64,000 nt of DNA from Flavobacterium luteolum. Lineage in GTDB: Bacteria > Bacteroidota > Bacteroidia > Flavobacteriales > Flavobacteriaceae. The translations under genes and the position numbers were made by a program. This document shows, one piece after another, positions 51,676-59,933 of this stretch (positions are counted from its first letter, which is position 1; the number at the start of each line of letters is the position of its first letter). The DNA is taken from NCBI RefSeq assembly GCF_027111275.1, contig NZ_CP114286.1:2852001-2916000 (forward strand), written 5' to 3'. The notes under the pieces were generated by a model that saw only the letters and a program-made list of their open reading frames with translations, searched no databases and had not been told where the DNA came from.

Positions 51676-52998
51676 ATGGATATTAAAAGAGTAGCAATAG
51701 ACGCTGTAAACGAGACAATCGTTATGAACGTTGTTCATATGGATTATAAAGGTCAAGTAGCAAAAAGAATTAACGAAAAAATGCCTTTAGCGCAAGTAAA
51801 AGGATTTAGAAAAGGGGCAGTGCCTAAAGATCTTGTTGAAAAACAATACGGAAAAGCTATTAAGCAAGAAGAGATCAAAAAAGTAGTTGATTTGGCTTTA
51901 GAGCGTTATATTCAATCTGAAAGATTAAATCTTTTAGGAACTCCTCTTGCTAAAGTAAACGAAAATTTTAACTGGGATGCTGAAGAATTAACTTTCGAAT
52001 ACGAAATTGGTTTAGTGCCAAATTTTGAAATTGATCTTGAAGCTAAAAATAATATCGTAAAATATATCGTTACTGCTGACGATAAATTAATCGATGGACA
52101 AGTTGAGCGTATCCAAAAACAATTTGGAAAAGCAGTTCCTCAAGAAGTTTCTGATGCTAAATCTGATTTAACTGGAACTTTCTCAAACGAAGCAAACGGA
52201 ATCAACAATACGACTACAATTTCTGTAGATACATTCAGCAAAAAAGCTCAAAAACAATTCACAGGTAAAAAAGTTGGAGATGTTGTTACAGTAAGCACAA
52301 AAGGTTTATTTGAAGACGATCACCAATTAATGGATTACTTAAAAGTAGGTCACGAAGGTGTTCACGGTTTAGATGTCGAAGTAGACTTTACTATCGAAGC
52401 TATCAACGGTTCTGAGCCAGCTGAATTAAACCAAGAATTATTTGACAAACTTTTTGGTGAAGGAAAAGTAGCTTCTTTAGAAGATTTAAAAGCTAAAATT
52501 AAAGAAGATGCTGAATCTCAATTCGCACAGCAAGCTGACCAAAAATTATTATTGGATGTTCAGGATTTCTTGATCGAAAACACAAAATTCGATTTGCCAG
52601 CTGAATTCTTGAAAAAATGGTTGCAAACTGTTGGAGAGAAAAAATTAACTGCAGAAGAAGCTGAAGTTGAATACGCAAGATCTGAAAAAGGTTTACGTTT
52701 TCAATTAATCGAAGGAAAAGCTTTAGCTCAAAGCAATATTCAAATTACATTTGATGACCTGAAAGAGTTTACATCAAACGCAATCAGACAGCAAATGGCT
52801 CAATTTGGTCAAACAAACCCAACTGACGAAGAAGTTCAAGGAATCGTGGCTAGAGTTTTATCTAACCAAGATGAAGTGAAAAGACTTTCTGAGCAAGTTG
52901 TAGCAGCTAAAATGTTAGATATCTTCAAAGAAAAAGCTAACCCAACAACTAAAGAGGTTACTTACGAAGAATTTATTGCAGCTTCTTACGGAGAATAA
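51676..52998 (+). CDS. tig: trigger factor
   Basis: Ribosome-associated folding chaperone. The 440-residue protein has an N-terminal ribosome-binding domain with a variant signature KGFRKGAVPKDL (residues about 41-52), a degenerate peptidyl-prolyl isomerase domain near 150-250, and a C-terminal substrate-binding domain rich in A/E/K. In Bacteroidota trigger factors are often divergent, and the PPIase loops here are poorly conserved. It is followed by clpP and clpX, the classic order, though each has its own spacer. Confidence 0.94.
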   Translation: MDIKRVAIDAVNETIVMNVVHMDYKGQVAKRINEKMPLAQVKGFRKGAVPKDLVEKQYGKAIKQEEIKKVVDLALERYIQSERLNLLGTPLAKVNENFNWDAEELTFEYEIGLVPNFEIDLEAKNNIVKYIVTADDKLIDGQVERIQKQFGKAVPQEVSDAKSDLTGTFSNEANGINNTTTISVDTFSKKAQKQFTGKKVGDVVTVSTKGLFEDDHQLMDYLKVGHEGVHGLDVEVDFTIEAINGSEPAELNQELFDKLFGEGKVASLEDLKAKIKEDAESQFAQQADQKLLLDVQDFLIENTKFDLPAEFLKKWLQTVGEKKLTAEEAEVEYARSEKGLRFQLIEGKALAQSNIQITFDDLKEFTSNAIRQQMAQFGQTNPTDEEVQGIVARVLSNQDEVKRLSEQVVAAKMLDIFKEKANPTTKEVTYEEFIAASYGE

Positions 52999-53319
52999 AT
53001 TTAAGTCTGAAAGTCAAAAGTTCTAAAGTCGAAAGTTAAGAGATATACTTTTTAAAAATTAAGATTTTATTACAGAAACTGAAAGATAAAAATAATTATA
53101 TTTGAACGTCAATGGAATTTTTTATTCTGTTGACGTTCTTTTTTTGTTTCAAGTTTAAGGTTTCAGGTTTCACGTTTTCTTCAGTTAACTTGAAACCTTG
53201 AACTTGAAACAAAAGAAACGTTTCAGACAAATTGGCATCTCTTATAAAAAGGTATGAACTTTGTTTAATTCGTTTAAGTCACATGCTGACTTTAGACTTT
53301 TCAACTTTAAACTAAAAAT
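52999..53319. repeat. 321-base spacer with inverted repeats between tig and clpP
   Basis: No gene is visible. From left to right it holds AAGTC-rich words at 53003-53040, a terminator at 53104-53145, a near-perfect inverted repeat (53146-53169 with 53187-53210, two mismatches, both able to form G-U pairs), and a second AAGTC/GACTTT-rich region at 53286-53312 that is roughly the inverse of the first. The repeated words resemble dispersed flavobacterial intergenic repeats. Confidence 0.7.
53104..53145 (+). terminator. intrinsic terminator after tig
   Basis: GAACGTCAA (53104-53112) pairs with TTGACGTTC (53130-53138), followed by seven T residues. The 17-base loop is long but AT-rich. Confidence 0.75.
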
Positions 53320-53994
53320 ATGAACTACGGTAAAGAATTCAAAAAATTTGCTACAAAGCACCAAGGAGTAAACGCAATGTATTACGATAAAATCGTAGCA
53401 GCGATGACACCAACAAACATGACTCCATATATTATCGAAGAGCGCCAATTGAATATTTCTCAATTAGACGTTTTCTCAAGATTAATGATGGACAGAATTA
53501 TCTTTTTAGGAACAGGTATTGACGATCAGATTGCTAATATCGTTCAGGCTCAGTTGTTATTTTTAGAAAGCGCTGATGCTTCAAAAGATATTCAAATTTA
53601 CTTAAACTCTCCAGGAGGAAGTGTTTATGCAGGTTTAGGAATTTACGATACCATGCAGTACATCAAGCCTGATGTAGCAACAATCTGTACAGGAATGGCA
53701 GCTTCAATGGGAGCAGTTCTATTATGCGCAGGAGCAGCAGGAAAACGTTCTGCATTGCCTCACTCAAGAGTAATGATTCACCAGCCATCTGGAGGAGCAC
53801 AAGGAGTTGCAACAGATATGGAAATCAACTTACGTGAGATGTTGAAATTAAAAGATGAATTGTATAACATCATTTCTCAACATTCAGGACAAACTTTTGA
53901 CAAAGTGCACAAAGACAGTGAGCGTGATTACTGGATGAAAGCTGACGAGGCAAAAGAATACGGAATGATTGATGAAGTATTAAGAAGAGGATAA
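53320..53994 (+). CDS. clpP: ATP-dependent Clp protease proteolytic subunit
   Basis: Serine peptidase that forms a double ring with ClpX or ClpA. The 224-residue product has the nucleophile S129 in TGMAASMGAV and the histidine H154 in RVMIHQPSGG; the catalytic acid is expected in the segment DSERDYWM. An N-terminal extension of about 35 residues (MNYGKEFKKFATKHQGVNAM) precedes the core, as usual in Bacteroidota, and may be removed on maturation. It is followed by clpX after a 177-base gap. Confidence 0.96.
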   Translation: MNYGKEFKKFATKHQGVNAMYYDKIVAAMTPTNMTPYIIEERQLNISQLDVFSRLMMDRIIFLGTGIDDQIANIVQAQLLFLESADASKDIQIYLNSPGGSVYAGLGIYDTMQYIKPDVATICTGMAASMGAVLLCAGAAGKRSALPHSRVMIHQPSGGAQGVATDMEINLREMLKLKDELYNIISQHSGQTFDKVHKDSERDYWMKADEAKEYGMIDEVLRRG

Positions 53995-54141
53995 TTTTTT
54001 TAGGGTTCAAAGTTACAAAGGAACTAAGGTTCTAAGATTAACTTGAAACTTGAAACAAATTAAACATTGAAACAAAAAATAAATATTAAGCTGTAAGGGG
54101 CTAAGTTTTTAAGTTTTAGGTTAAAAAGCTTAGAAACTTAG

Positions 54142-54149
54142 TATCTTTG
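54142..54149 (+). promoter_or_regulatory. clpX promoter, -7 element
   Basis: TATCTTTG fits TAnnTTTG and lies 22 bases before the ATG at 54172, indicating that clpX has its own promoter. Confidence 0.65.
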
Positions 54150-54171
54150 CAGCTTAGTAACTAAATATAGA

Positions 54172-55404
54172 ATGGCAAAAGTAGTATTAGAATGTTCGTT
54201 TTGTGGAAGAAAGAAGCCAGAAACTAATTTATTAATTGCAGGTATCAATGCACATATTTGTGATAAGTGTATTGAACAGGCACACGGAATTGTTTTAGAA
54301 GAATTAAAATCTAGCGGAAGCGCGAAACTAGTTGGTGACTTAATTTTAAAGAAACCAAAAGAAATTAGAGCTTTCCTAGATCAATATGTTATTGGTCAAG
54401 ATCAGACTAAAAAAGTGATGTCAGTTGCGGTTTACAATCACTACAAGCGTTTAATGCAACAGCAATTAGACGATGAAGTAGAGATCGAAAAAAGTAACAT
54501 CATCATGGTGGGTCAGACAGGAACAGGAAAAACATTGGTTGCAAAAACAATTGCTAAAATGTTAGATGTTCCGTTGGCTATTGTTGACGCGACAGTATTG
54601 ACAGAAGCTGGATATGTTGGAGAAGATGTTGAAAGTATTTTAACTCGTTTGCTTCAGGCTGCAGATTATGATGTAGCAAAAGCAGAAAGAGGAATTGTAT
54701 TTATTGATGAGATTGATAAAATTGCCCGTAAGAGCGATAATCCATCAATTACTCGTGATGTTTCTGGAGAAGGTGTTCAGCAGGCATTATTGAAGTTATT
54801 GGAAGGAACAGTGGTAAACGTACCGCCAAAAGGTGGACGTAAACATCCTGACCAGAAATTTGTTGAGGTAAATACTCAAAATATCTTATTTATTGCTGGT
54901 GGAGCTTTTGATGGAGTAGAGCGTATTATTTCAAAACGTCTAAACCGTCAGGCAGTTGGTTACTCAACTTCTAAAAATGTAGATAATATAGATAAAGATA
55001 ATTTATTGCAATATATCATTCCAAAAGACATTAAAGACTTTGGTTTGATTCCTGAGATTATTGGACGTTTACCAGTTTTAACGCACATGGATCCTTTGGA
55101 TAAAGCAACGCTTCGTGCAATTTTGACACAGCCTAAAAATGCGTTGATCAAACAATATCAGAAATTATTCTTAATGGATGATGTTGAGTTTACAATTACC
55201 GATGAAGCTTTAGATTTTATTGTAGATAAAGCTTTAGAGTACAAATTGGGTGCGCGTGGATTACGTTCTTTATGTGAAGCTATCTTAACAGATGCCATGT
55301 ACGAACTGCCAACATCTGACGATATCAGTTTGACAATCGACAAAGAATATGCAGAACATACGTTAAGTAAAAACTTATTGAAGCGTATGGAGATTGCTTC
55401 TTAA
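54172..55404 (+). CDS. clpX: ATP-dependent Clp protease ATP-binding subunit ClpX
   Basis: AAA+ unfoldase that feeds substrates to ClpP. The 410-residue protein has the N-terminal zinc domain with cysteines C8, C11, C30 and C33, Walker A GQTGTGKT at 114-121, Walker [12 protein letters not shown], sensor regions including [10 protein letters not shown], and the ClpP-docking IGF-type loop region expected about residue 255-275. Length is normal. A terminator lies 52 bases after its stop. Confidence 0.97.
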   Translation: MAKVVLECSFCGRKKPETNLLIAGINAHICDKCIEQAHGIVLEELKSSGSAKLVGDLILKKPKEIRAFLDQYVIGQDQTKKVMSVAVYNHYKRLMQQQLDDEVEIEKSNIIMVGQTGTGKTLVAKTIAKMLDVPLAIVDATVLTEAGYVGEDVESILTRLLQAADYDVAKAERGIVFIDEIDKIARKSDNPSITRDVSGEGVQQALLKLLEGTVVNVPPKGGRKHPDQKFVEVNTQNILFIAGGAFDGVERIISKRLNRQAVGYSTSKNVDNIDKDNLLQYIIPKDIKDFGLIPEIIGRLPVLTHMDPLDKATLRAILTQPKNALIKQYQKLFLMDDVEFTITDEALDFIVDKALEYKLGARGLRSLCEAILTDAMYELPTSDDISLTIDKEYAEHTLSKNLLKRMEIAS

Positions 55405-55456
55405 CTTTAAAAATAGCTTTATCAAAATTTAAAACTTTGATAAAGTTCAATTATAG

Positions 55457-55488
55457 AACCTGCTCATTTGTTTGAGCAGGTTTTTTTA
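55457..55488 (+). terminator. intrinsic terminator after clpX
   Basis: AACCTGCTCA (55457-55466) pairs with TGAGCAGGTT (55473-55482) around a six-base loop, followed by T residues. Confidence 0.93.
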
Positions 55489-55538
55489 TACACTTTTTTA
55501 GCCTTATTTTCGTTTGTGCTTTTGAGTAAATATTTGAT

Positions 55539-56189
55539 ATGAAGAATACGCTTTTTATAATTTGTTTGGCTTTTGCTTTTTCTTGCAATAAAGAAAGCAA
55601 AAGAATAGTTGTTTCTGAAAATAAGCATAAAAGTGAAGTAGCTTCATTAGAAAAACCTCGTGTTGAAGTTGATTACAGCAATTATTATAAAGAAGCAGCA
55701 TACTATTGTAAAGTCAATAATTTAAATCAAGATAAATTTATTTTGATTGACCTCGGATTGCATTCTGGTTATAAACGATTTTTTGTTTACGATTTTGAAA
55801 AGAAAGAAGTTTCAAAATCATATATGGTGAGTCATGGTTGTGGAGATAATCAATGGGGAGGAACTTATTCTAAAGATAACGCAAAGACGAGTAACGAATT
55901 TGATTCGCATTGTTCTTCGGTTGGAAAATATGTTGTTTTGGATCGTGGTGTAAGTCAGTGGGGAATAAAGGTAAATTATGTTTTGCAAGGAAAAGAAAAA
56001 AGCAATTTTAATGCACGAAAACGTGCCATTGTTTTACATTCTTGGGAAGAGGTGTCAGATAATGAAGTTTATCCAAAAGGAACACCAGAGGGTTGGGGTT
56101 GTCCTGCGGTTTCAAACGAGAGCATGAGAGAAATCGATGAACTTTTGAAAGCCAATAAAAAAGTACTCCTTTGGATTGTTAAGTCTTAA
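55539..56189 (+). CDS. murein L,D-transpeptidase catalytic domain lipoprotein
   Basis: A 216-residue lipoprotein (lipobox AFSC, C16) with a YkuD_2-like domain. The catalytic region has HSWEE and the nucleophile C188 in EGWGCPAVS. A second cysteine-bearing motif is VSHGCGDNQWGG. L,D-transpeptidases of this type remodel or crosslink peptidoglycan, or attach lipoproteins. Its position between clpX and the repeat at 56219 gives no operon partner. Confidence 0.85.
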   Translation: MKNTLFIICLAFAFSCNKESKRIVVSENKHKSEVASLEKPRVEVDYSNYYKEAAYYCKVNNLNQDKFILIDLGLHSGYKRFFVYDFEKKEVSKSYMVSHGCGDNQWGGTYSKDNAKTSNEFDSHCSSVGKYVVLDRGVSQWGIKVNYVLQGKEKSNFNARKRAIVLHSWEEVSDNEVYPKGTPEGWGCPAVSNESMREIDELLKANKKVLLWIVKS

Positions 56190-56218
56190 AGTAATGCTGA
56201 AAAACAAAAGTTCTATTT

Positions 56219-56322
56219 TAGCCCTGATCGAAACGGCATCTCCCGATTTAGAAAAACAAGGCTTTTTAGCCGTAGTTTTTGTTTATCGGGAATACAGTAT
56301 AGAGCAGGACAAAACGTTCTGA
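56219..56322 (+). repeat. structured intergenic repeat (TAGCCC...GGATAGC family)
   Basis: Starts TAGCCCTGATCGAAACGGC and contains a long hairpin: TCCCGAT (56241-56247) with ATCGGGA (56285-56291), AAAAAC (56252-56257) with GTTTTT (56275-56280), and GGCT (56260-56263) with AGCC (56268-56271). A 42-codon open frame at 56194-56322 overlaps it but looks like chance. From memory, elements with this beginning occur in many flavobacterial genomes; the element at 61419 appears related in reverse. Confidence 0.7.
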
Positions 56323-56350
56323 TGAAAACGAATTGATCTGCTTCTAAAAA

Positions 56351-57316
56351 TTACTGCACTCTAAATTTTTCTCGATATTCAATTGGTTTCATGCCGACCA
56401 TTTTATAAAACACTTTTCTAAATGCTTTTGGGTCATTGTAGCCAGTTTTTTCTATAATTTCTGAAATAGAAAGCTGCGTTTGCTCTAGATATTTCTTCGA
56501 ACTTTCGACTCTAATATTCTGTAAATATTCGATAGGAGGAATTCCTGTCACTTGTTTGAAACGACGTGTCATGTTTCGGGCACTTGTTGGGATATCTTTT
56601 GTGATCTCTTCCAGTTTTTCGATAGAATGATACTGATTTTCTATTTTTTGCTGCAATAGGGCAACTAGAGAATCATTGTGTAAATGATTGGGTCTGAAGG
56701 TGCTGAAATAACTTTGTTTGTATCGGTTCAAATCGATTGAGAAGATTTTAGCAATTTTAACTGCCATTTCGTTTCCGCAGAATTTCTGAACCAAAAGAAT
56801 CAATAGATGGAAAGTTGAAGTCGATCCTCCACTGGTATATAAACTTCCGTCTGCAGTCAAAGTTTCCTCAGGTTTTAATTTTACCATCGGAAAAGCTTTG
56901 GTAAAGGCGCTGCAGGCATCAACATGTGTTGTGGCTAACTTTTCGTTTAATAAACCAGAAGCGGCAAACAAAAAAGCTCCTGTGCAAAAACTGGCTAATT
57001 CGGCTCCAGCCTTATGCTGTTTTTGAAGCCATGGTATAAAGCTTTTATTCTTTTTAATCATCTCGCTCATATTATCAGTTGTAAAAGCGGGAATTAAAAT
57101 TAAGTCTAGAATAATTTCTGAAGTTTCAATAGCGTTACTTTTATATCCAAATAAATTTCCCTGATCGTTTTGTTCTTGCGATTGAAAAATCATAATTTCA
57201 AATGGTTTTTCAGTTTCAGGAGTAAGTTTATTGGCAGTTTCGAATACCTCTAATATAGCTGCGATGCTTAGTAATTTATAATCGTGAGGTATGATTAATC
57301 CTAGTTTCGTGCTCAT
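56351..57316 (-). CDS. GlxA-type AraC-family transcriptional regulator with DJ-1/PfpI domain
   Basis: A 321-residue protein with an N-terminal class-I glutamine-amidotransferase-like (DJ-1/PfpI) domain (about 1-195, with the nucleophile elbow FCTGAFLFAASGLL) and a C-terminal AraC DNA-binding domain (two helix-turn-helix units, SIEKLEEITKDIPTSARNM and YNDPKAFRKVFYKMVGMKP). GlxA-type regulators respond to small molecules. The start is the ATG at 57316: an upstream alternative lies beyond the predicted promoter. It is divergent from the VOC/SRPBCC cassette and is its likely regulator. Confidence 0.93.
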   Translation of the reverse strand: MSTKLGLIIPHDYKLLSIAAILEVFETANKLTPETEKPFEIMIFQSQEQNDQGNLFGYKSNAIETSEIILDLILIPAFTTDNMSEMIKKNKSFIPWLQKQHKAGAELASFCTGAFLFAASGLLNEKLATTHVDACSAFTKAFPMVKLKPEETLTADGSLYTSGGSTSTFHLLILLVQKFCGNEMAVKIAKIFSIDLNRYKQSYFSTFRPNHLHNDSLVALLQQKIENQYHSIEKLEEITKDIPTSARNMTRRFKQVTGIPPIEYLQNIRVESSKKYLEQTQLSISEIIEKTGYNDPKAFRKVFYKMVGMKPIEYREKFRVQ

Positions 57317-57349
57317 GATATTTTGGTTTTTTGGAATTTCAGTAAGGTG

Positions 57350-57357
57350 CAAAAATA
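57350..57357 (-). promoter_or_regulatory. GlxA regulator promoter, -7 element
   Basis: TATTTTTG on the minus strand fits TAnnTTTG and lies 33 bases before the ATG at 57316, supporting that start. Confidence 0.55.
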
Positions 57358-57422
57358 AGCAAATTGTCTCAAATGCCCCTAAAAATGACTTTTATTGGTA
57401 TTTTTAAGTAATCTTAAAAAAT

Positions 57423-57430
57423 TAAATTTG
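57423..57430 (+). promoter_or_regulatory. VOC/SRPBCC cassette promoter, -7 element
   Basis: TAAATTTG fits TAnnTTTG, 27 bases before the ATG at 57458. Together with the opposite-strand element it forms a compact divergent promoter region of about 140 bases. Confidence 0.6.
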
Positions 57431-57457
57431 TTTTAATTAATTCGTAATTTTATAAAG

Positions 57458-57868
57458 ATGAAAACAAAAATCTTCTTAAATCTTGCTGTAAAAGATTTAA
57501 ACAGGGCAGTGTCTTTTTATAATGGACTTGGTTTTTCGACCAATCCAAAATTCTCAAATGAAAAAGGAGCTTGTTTGGTTATTGATGAAAATATATTTGT
57601 GATGATTTTGGTAGAAGAGTTTTATCAAACATTTACCAAAAAACAAATTTGTGATTCAACAACAACTAGTGAAGCTCTTATTGCTATTTCTGTAGACACT
57701 AGAGAGCAGGTCGATGAAATGATGGACAAAGCGATTAAATCGGGTGGAACAGATTATCATCAGACAAATGATTATGGTTGGATGTATCAAAGAACTTTTC
57801 TAGATGTAGATGGTCATCACTGGGAAGTTTTCTTTATGGATGAAAGTCAGATTCCAGAGAACATGTAG
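57458..57868 (+). CDS. VOC family protein (glyoxalase/dioxygenase-like), first copy
   Basis: A 136-residue small protein with the vicinal-oxygen-chelate fold: paired beta-alpha-beta units with a strand at IFLNLAVKDLNRAVSFYNGLG and a second at WMYQRTFLDVDGHHWEVFFMD. Family members bind divalent metals and act in glyoxalase, extradiol dioxygenase, or antibiotic-binding reactions. The DVDGHHWEV histidine is the likely metal site. It leads a cassette of alternating VOC and SRPBCC genes and is divergent from the GlxA-type regulator. Confidence 0.88.
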   Translation: MKTKIFLNLAVKDLNRAVSFYNGLGFSTNPKFSNEKGACLVIDENIFVMILVEEFYQTFTKKQICDSTTTSEALIAISVDTREQVDEMMDKAIKSGGTDYHQTNDYGWMYQRTFLDVDGHHWEVFFMDESQIPENM

Positions 57869-57904
57869 TAATTAAGTAAGAACAAATCAAACAAAAAATA
57901 AAAA

Positions 57905-58309
57905 ATGATAACAATAAAAAATACTGTAAATGCATCTTTAGATAAAGTTTGGAATTTTTGGAATACTCCAGAACATATTACAAAATGGAGCTTTGCCTCT
58001 CCTGATTGGCATACGCCTTATGCAGAGGCTGATTTGAGAGAAGGAGGAAAATTCAAATCGACTATGGCTGCAAAAGACGGAAGCATGAGTTTTGATTTTG
58101 GAGGTGAATTTACTTTAGTAAAGCCAAACGAAGCGTTATCTTATGTTTTGGGAGACGGAAGAAAGGTTGAAATCACTTTTACAGAAACGGCAGATGGTGT
58201 TGAAATTATTGAGAGTTTTGACCCAGAAACACAAAATCCTGAAGAAATGCAGCGTGCTGGCTGGCAGGCAATTTTAGATAATTTTAAAAATTACGCTGAA
58301 GCTAATTAA
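57905..58309 (+). CDS. SRPBCC (AHSA1-like) protein, first copy
   Basis: A 134-residue protein of the START/Bet-v1-like SRPBCC superfamily, AHSA1 type (Aha1 C-terminal domain): opens ITIKNTVNASLDKVWNFWN and has the consensus TPEHITKWSFASPDWH. The fold forms a hydrophobic pocket for lipids or aromatic molecules; in bacteria the role is usually unknown. It follows the first VOC gene after 36 bases, and the second VOC gene follows with a 120-base gap. Confidence 0.88.
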   Translation: MITIKNTVNASLDKVWNFWNTPEHITKWSFASPDWHTPYAEADLREGGKFKSTMAAKDGSMSFDFGGEFTLVKPNEALSYVLGDGRKVEITFTETADGVEIIESFDPETQNPEEMQRAGWQAILDNFKNYAEAN

Positions 58310-58429
58310 TTTTAGATTCACAGACTCAAAATAACAAGGTTCAAAGATTACAAACTTAAAATTAGCTTACATCACTTATATGGTTTAAAAAAGAAATAAA
58401 TATCTAACCCAACAAAAAAAAAACAAAAA

Positions 58430-58840
58430 ATGACAAAACAAATATGGTTGAATCTTCCTGTAAAGGATGTGGCAAAAGCGAAAGATTTTTTCTGGAAAAT
58501 AGGTTTTTCGTTTAATGAACAGCATGATACGCCAAGTTCGACGTGCATGGTTGTAGGTGAAGGACATTTTGTGATAATGCTTTTTGAAGAAATGCTTTTT
58601 TCAAGTTTTTCTAAAAACAGCGTTACAGATACGAATTCAAGCTCTGAAGTCTTGATTTCTATTGACGCAGAAAGCAGAGAAGAAGTTGATGAATTAGCCG
58701 ATAAAGTCAAAGAAGCTGGAGGAAACGTTTTTGCTCCTCCTGCAGAAAGTCAGGGCTGGATGTACGGCTGCGGTTTTACCGATTTGGACGGTCATCGTTG
58801 GAATGTTTTATTTATGGATTTTAGTAAATTACCAGATTAA
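58430..58840 (+). CDS. VOC family protein, second copy
   Basis: A 136-residue paralogue of the protein at 57458, of identical length. It shares the layout LNLPVKDVAKAKDFFWKIGF against LNLAVKDLNRAVSFYNGLGF and the ending CGFTDLDGHRWNVLFMD. Overall similarity is moderate, so the copies are an old duplication or independent recruitment. The next gene starts one base after its stop, showing tight linkage to the second SRPBCC protein. Confidence 0.88.
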   Translation: MTKQIWLNLPVKDVAKAKDFFWKIGFSFNEQHDTPSSTCMVVGEGHFVIMLFEEMLFSSFSKNSVTDTNSSSEVLISIDAESREEVDELADKVKEAGGNVFAPPAESQGWMYGCGFTDLDGHRWNVLFMDFSKLPD

Positions 58841-58841
58841 G

Positions 58842-59282
58842 ATGGAAAAATTAGTGTTTAATATTGAGATAAAGGCTTCTAAAGAAAAGATATGGAAAGT
58901 CTTATGGGACGATGAAACGTACAGGAAATGGACAAGTGTTTTTGCCGAAGGAAGTTACGCCGAATCGACTTGGAATGAAGGGGACAAAATTTATTTTTTA
59001 GGGTCTGGCGGAGCAGATGGAATGAATAGTTTGATTGAAACTAAAATTCCGAATGAATTTATGGCTTTTAAGCATCTTGGCGAAATCAAAGATCATAAAG
59101 AAGTGCCACCAAATGCAGAAACAGAAAAATGGAGTGGTGCAATGGAAACTTACAAGTTAACTCAAAAAGGTGATATTGTAAATCTTCATGTTGAGGTAGA
59201 CGTAATTGAAAAACATATTGATTATTTCAAAGATGCGTTTCCTAAAGCGGTGGAATTGATTAAAGAATTGTCTGAGAAGTAA
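58842..59282 (+). CDS. SRPBCC family protein, second copy
   Basis: A 146-residue SRPBCC protein starting MEKLVFNIEIKASKEKIWKV and carrying TWNEGDKIYFLG and FKHLGEIKDHKE, of the activator-of-Hsp90-like or Bet-v1-like superfamily. I start at the ATG one base after the preceding stop; an upstream ATG inside the VOC gene would make an implausible extension. Its ligand is unknown. Confidence 0.85.
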   Translation: MEKLVFNIEIKASKEKIWKVLWDDETYRKWTSVFAEGSYAESTWNEGDKIYFLGSGGADGMNSLIETKIPNEFMAFKHLGEIKDHKEVPPNAETEKWSGAMETYKLTQKGDIVNLHVEVDVIEKHIDYFKDAFPKAVELIKELSEK

Positions 59283-59339
59283 ATGAGAAGAAAAACAGAT
59301 AATTAATAATTTATAATTAACAATTAAAAAAATAATATC

Positions 59340-59777
59340 ATGGCAACAGCAGTCAACCCATATTTAATGTTTAACGGAACTTGCGAAGCGGCATTTCTGT
59401 TTTACAAATCAGTTTTTGGCGGAGATTTTCCGTATATCGGAAAATTTAAAGATGCTCCGGCAGAAGAAGGCGAAGTGCTTTCGGAAGAAGCTTTAAATCG
59501 AATCATGCACGTATCTCTTCCAATCGGAAGTAGTATTTTAATGGGAAGCGACACCCACCCACGATACGGAGATGTCGGTTTTGGCGATAACTTTTCCGTT
59601 TCTGTTAATGCAGAAAGCAGAGAAGAGGCAGATAAAATCTTTAACGGACTTTCAGCTGGAGGAAAAGTAGAAATGCCAATTAATGACACTTTCTGGGGAT
59701 CTTACTTTGGAATGTTTAAAGATAAATTTGGCATCAACTGGATGGTGAGTTTTGATAAAAATGAACCAATGAAATAA
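59340..59777 (+). CDS. PhnB-like VOC family protein
   Basis: A 145-residue VOC protein of the PhnB-like type: MATAVNPYLMFNGTCEAAFLFYK, then PRYGDVGFGDNFSVSVNAE, and ending INWMVSFDKNEPMK. It is related to proteins annotated as DUF1428/PhnB demethylubiquinone-like, without a proven activity. It closes the cassette, 57 bases after the second SRPBCC gene, and is followed by a terminator at 59826. Confidence 0.88.
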   Translation: MATAVNPYLMFNGTCEAAFLFYKSVFGGDFPYIGKFKDAPAEEGEVLSEEALNRIMHVSLPIGSSILMGSDTHPRYGDVGFGDNFSVSVNAESREEADKIFNGLSAGGKVEMPINDTFWGSYFGMFKDKFGINWMVSFDKNEPMK

Positions 59778-59825
59778 TGTAAAAGTTACGTTATTTTAAT
59801 AGTAGAGCATAATTGTTAAATTACT

Positions 59826-59860
59826 CGAAAAAGCACATGAAAATGTGCTTTTTCGTTTTA
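59826..59860 (+). terminator. intrinsic terminator with GAAA loop
   Basis: CGAAAAAGCACAT (59826-59838) pairs perfectly with ATGTGCTTTTTCG (59843-59855) around a GAAA loop, then T residues follow. It ends the VOC/SRPBCC cassette. Confidence 0.92.
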
Positions 59861-59933
59861 AAAAAACAAGGATTATTCTTTTTTATCAACGAGAGATTGC
59901 CGATTTTTGTCGCTTCATAATCAAGAAAGAAAA

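Noticed and set aside
52999-53319. CRISPR-like array in the repeated words between tig and clpP.
   Set aside because: Repeats are irregular, inverted and unequal in spacing, and no cas genes exist in the window.
56194-56322. A 42-codon open frame starting at ATG 56194.
   Set aside because: It coincides with the palindromic repeat element, its sequence is shaped by the hairpin arms, and there is no promoter or recognisable protein.
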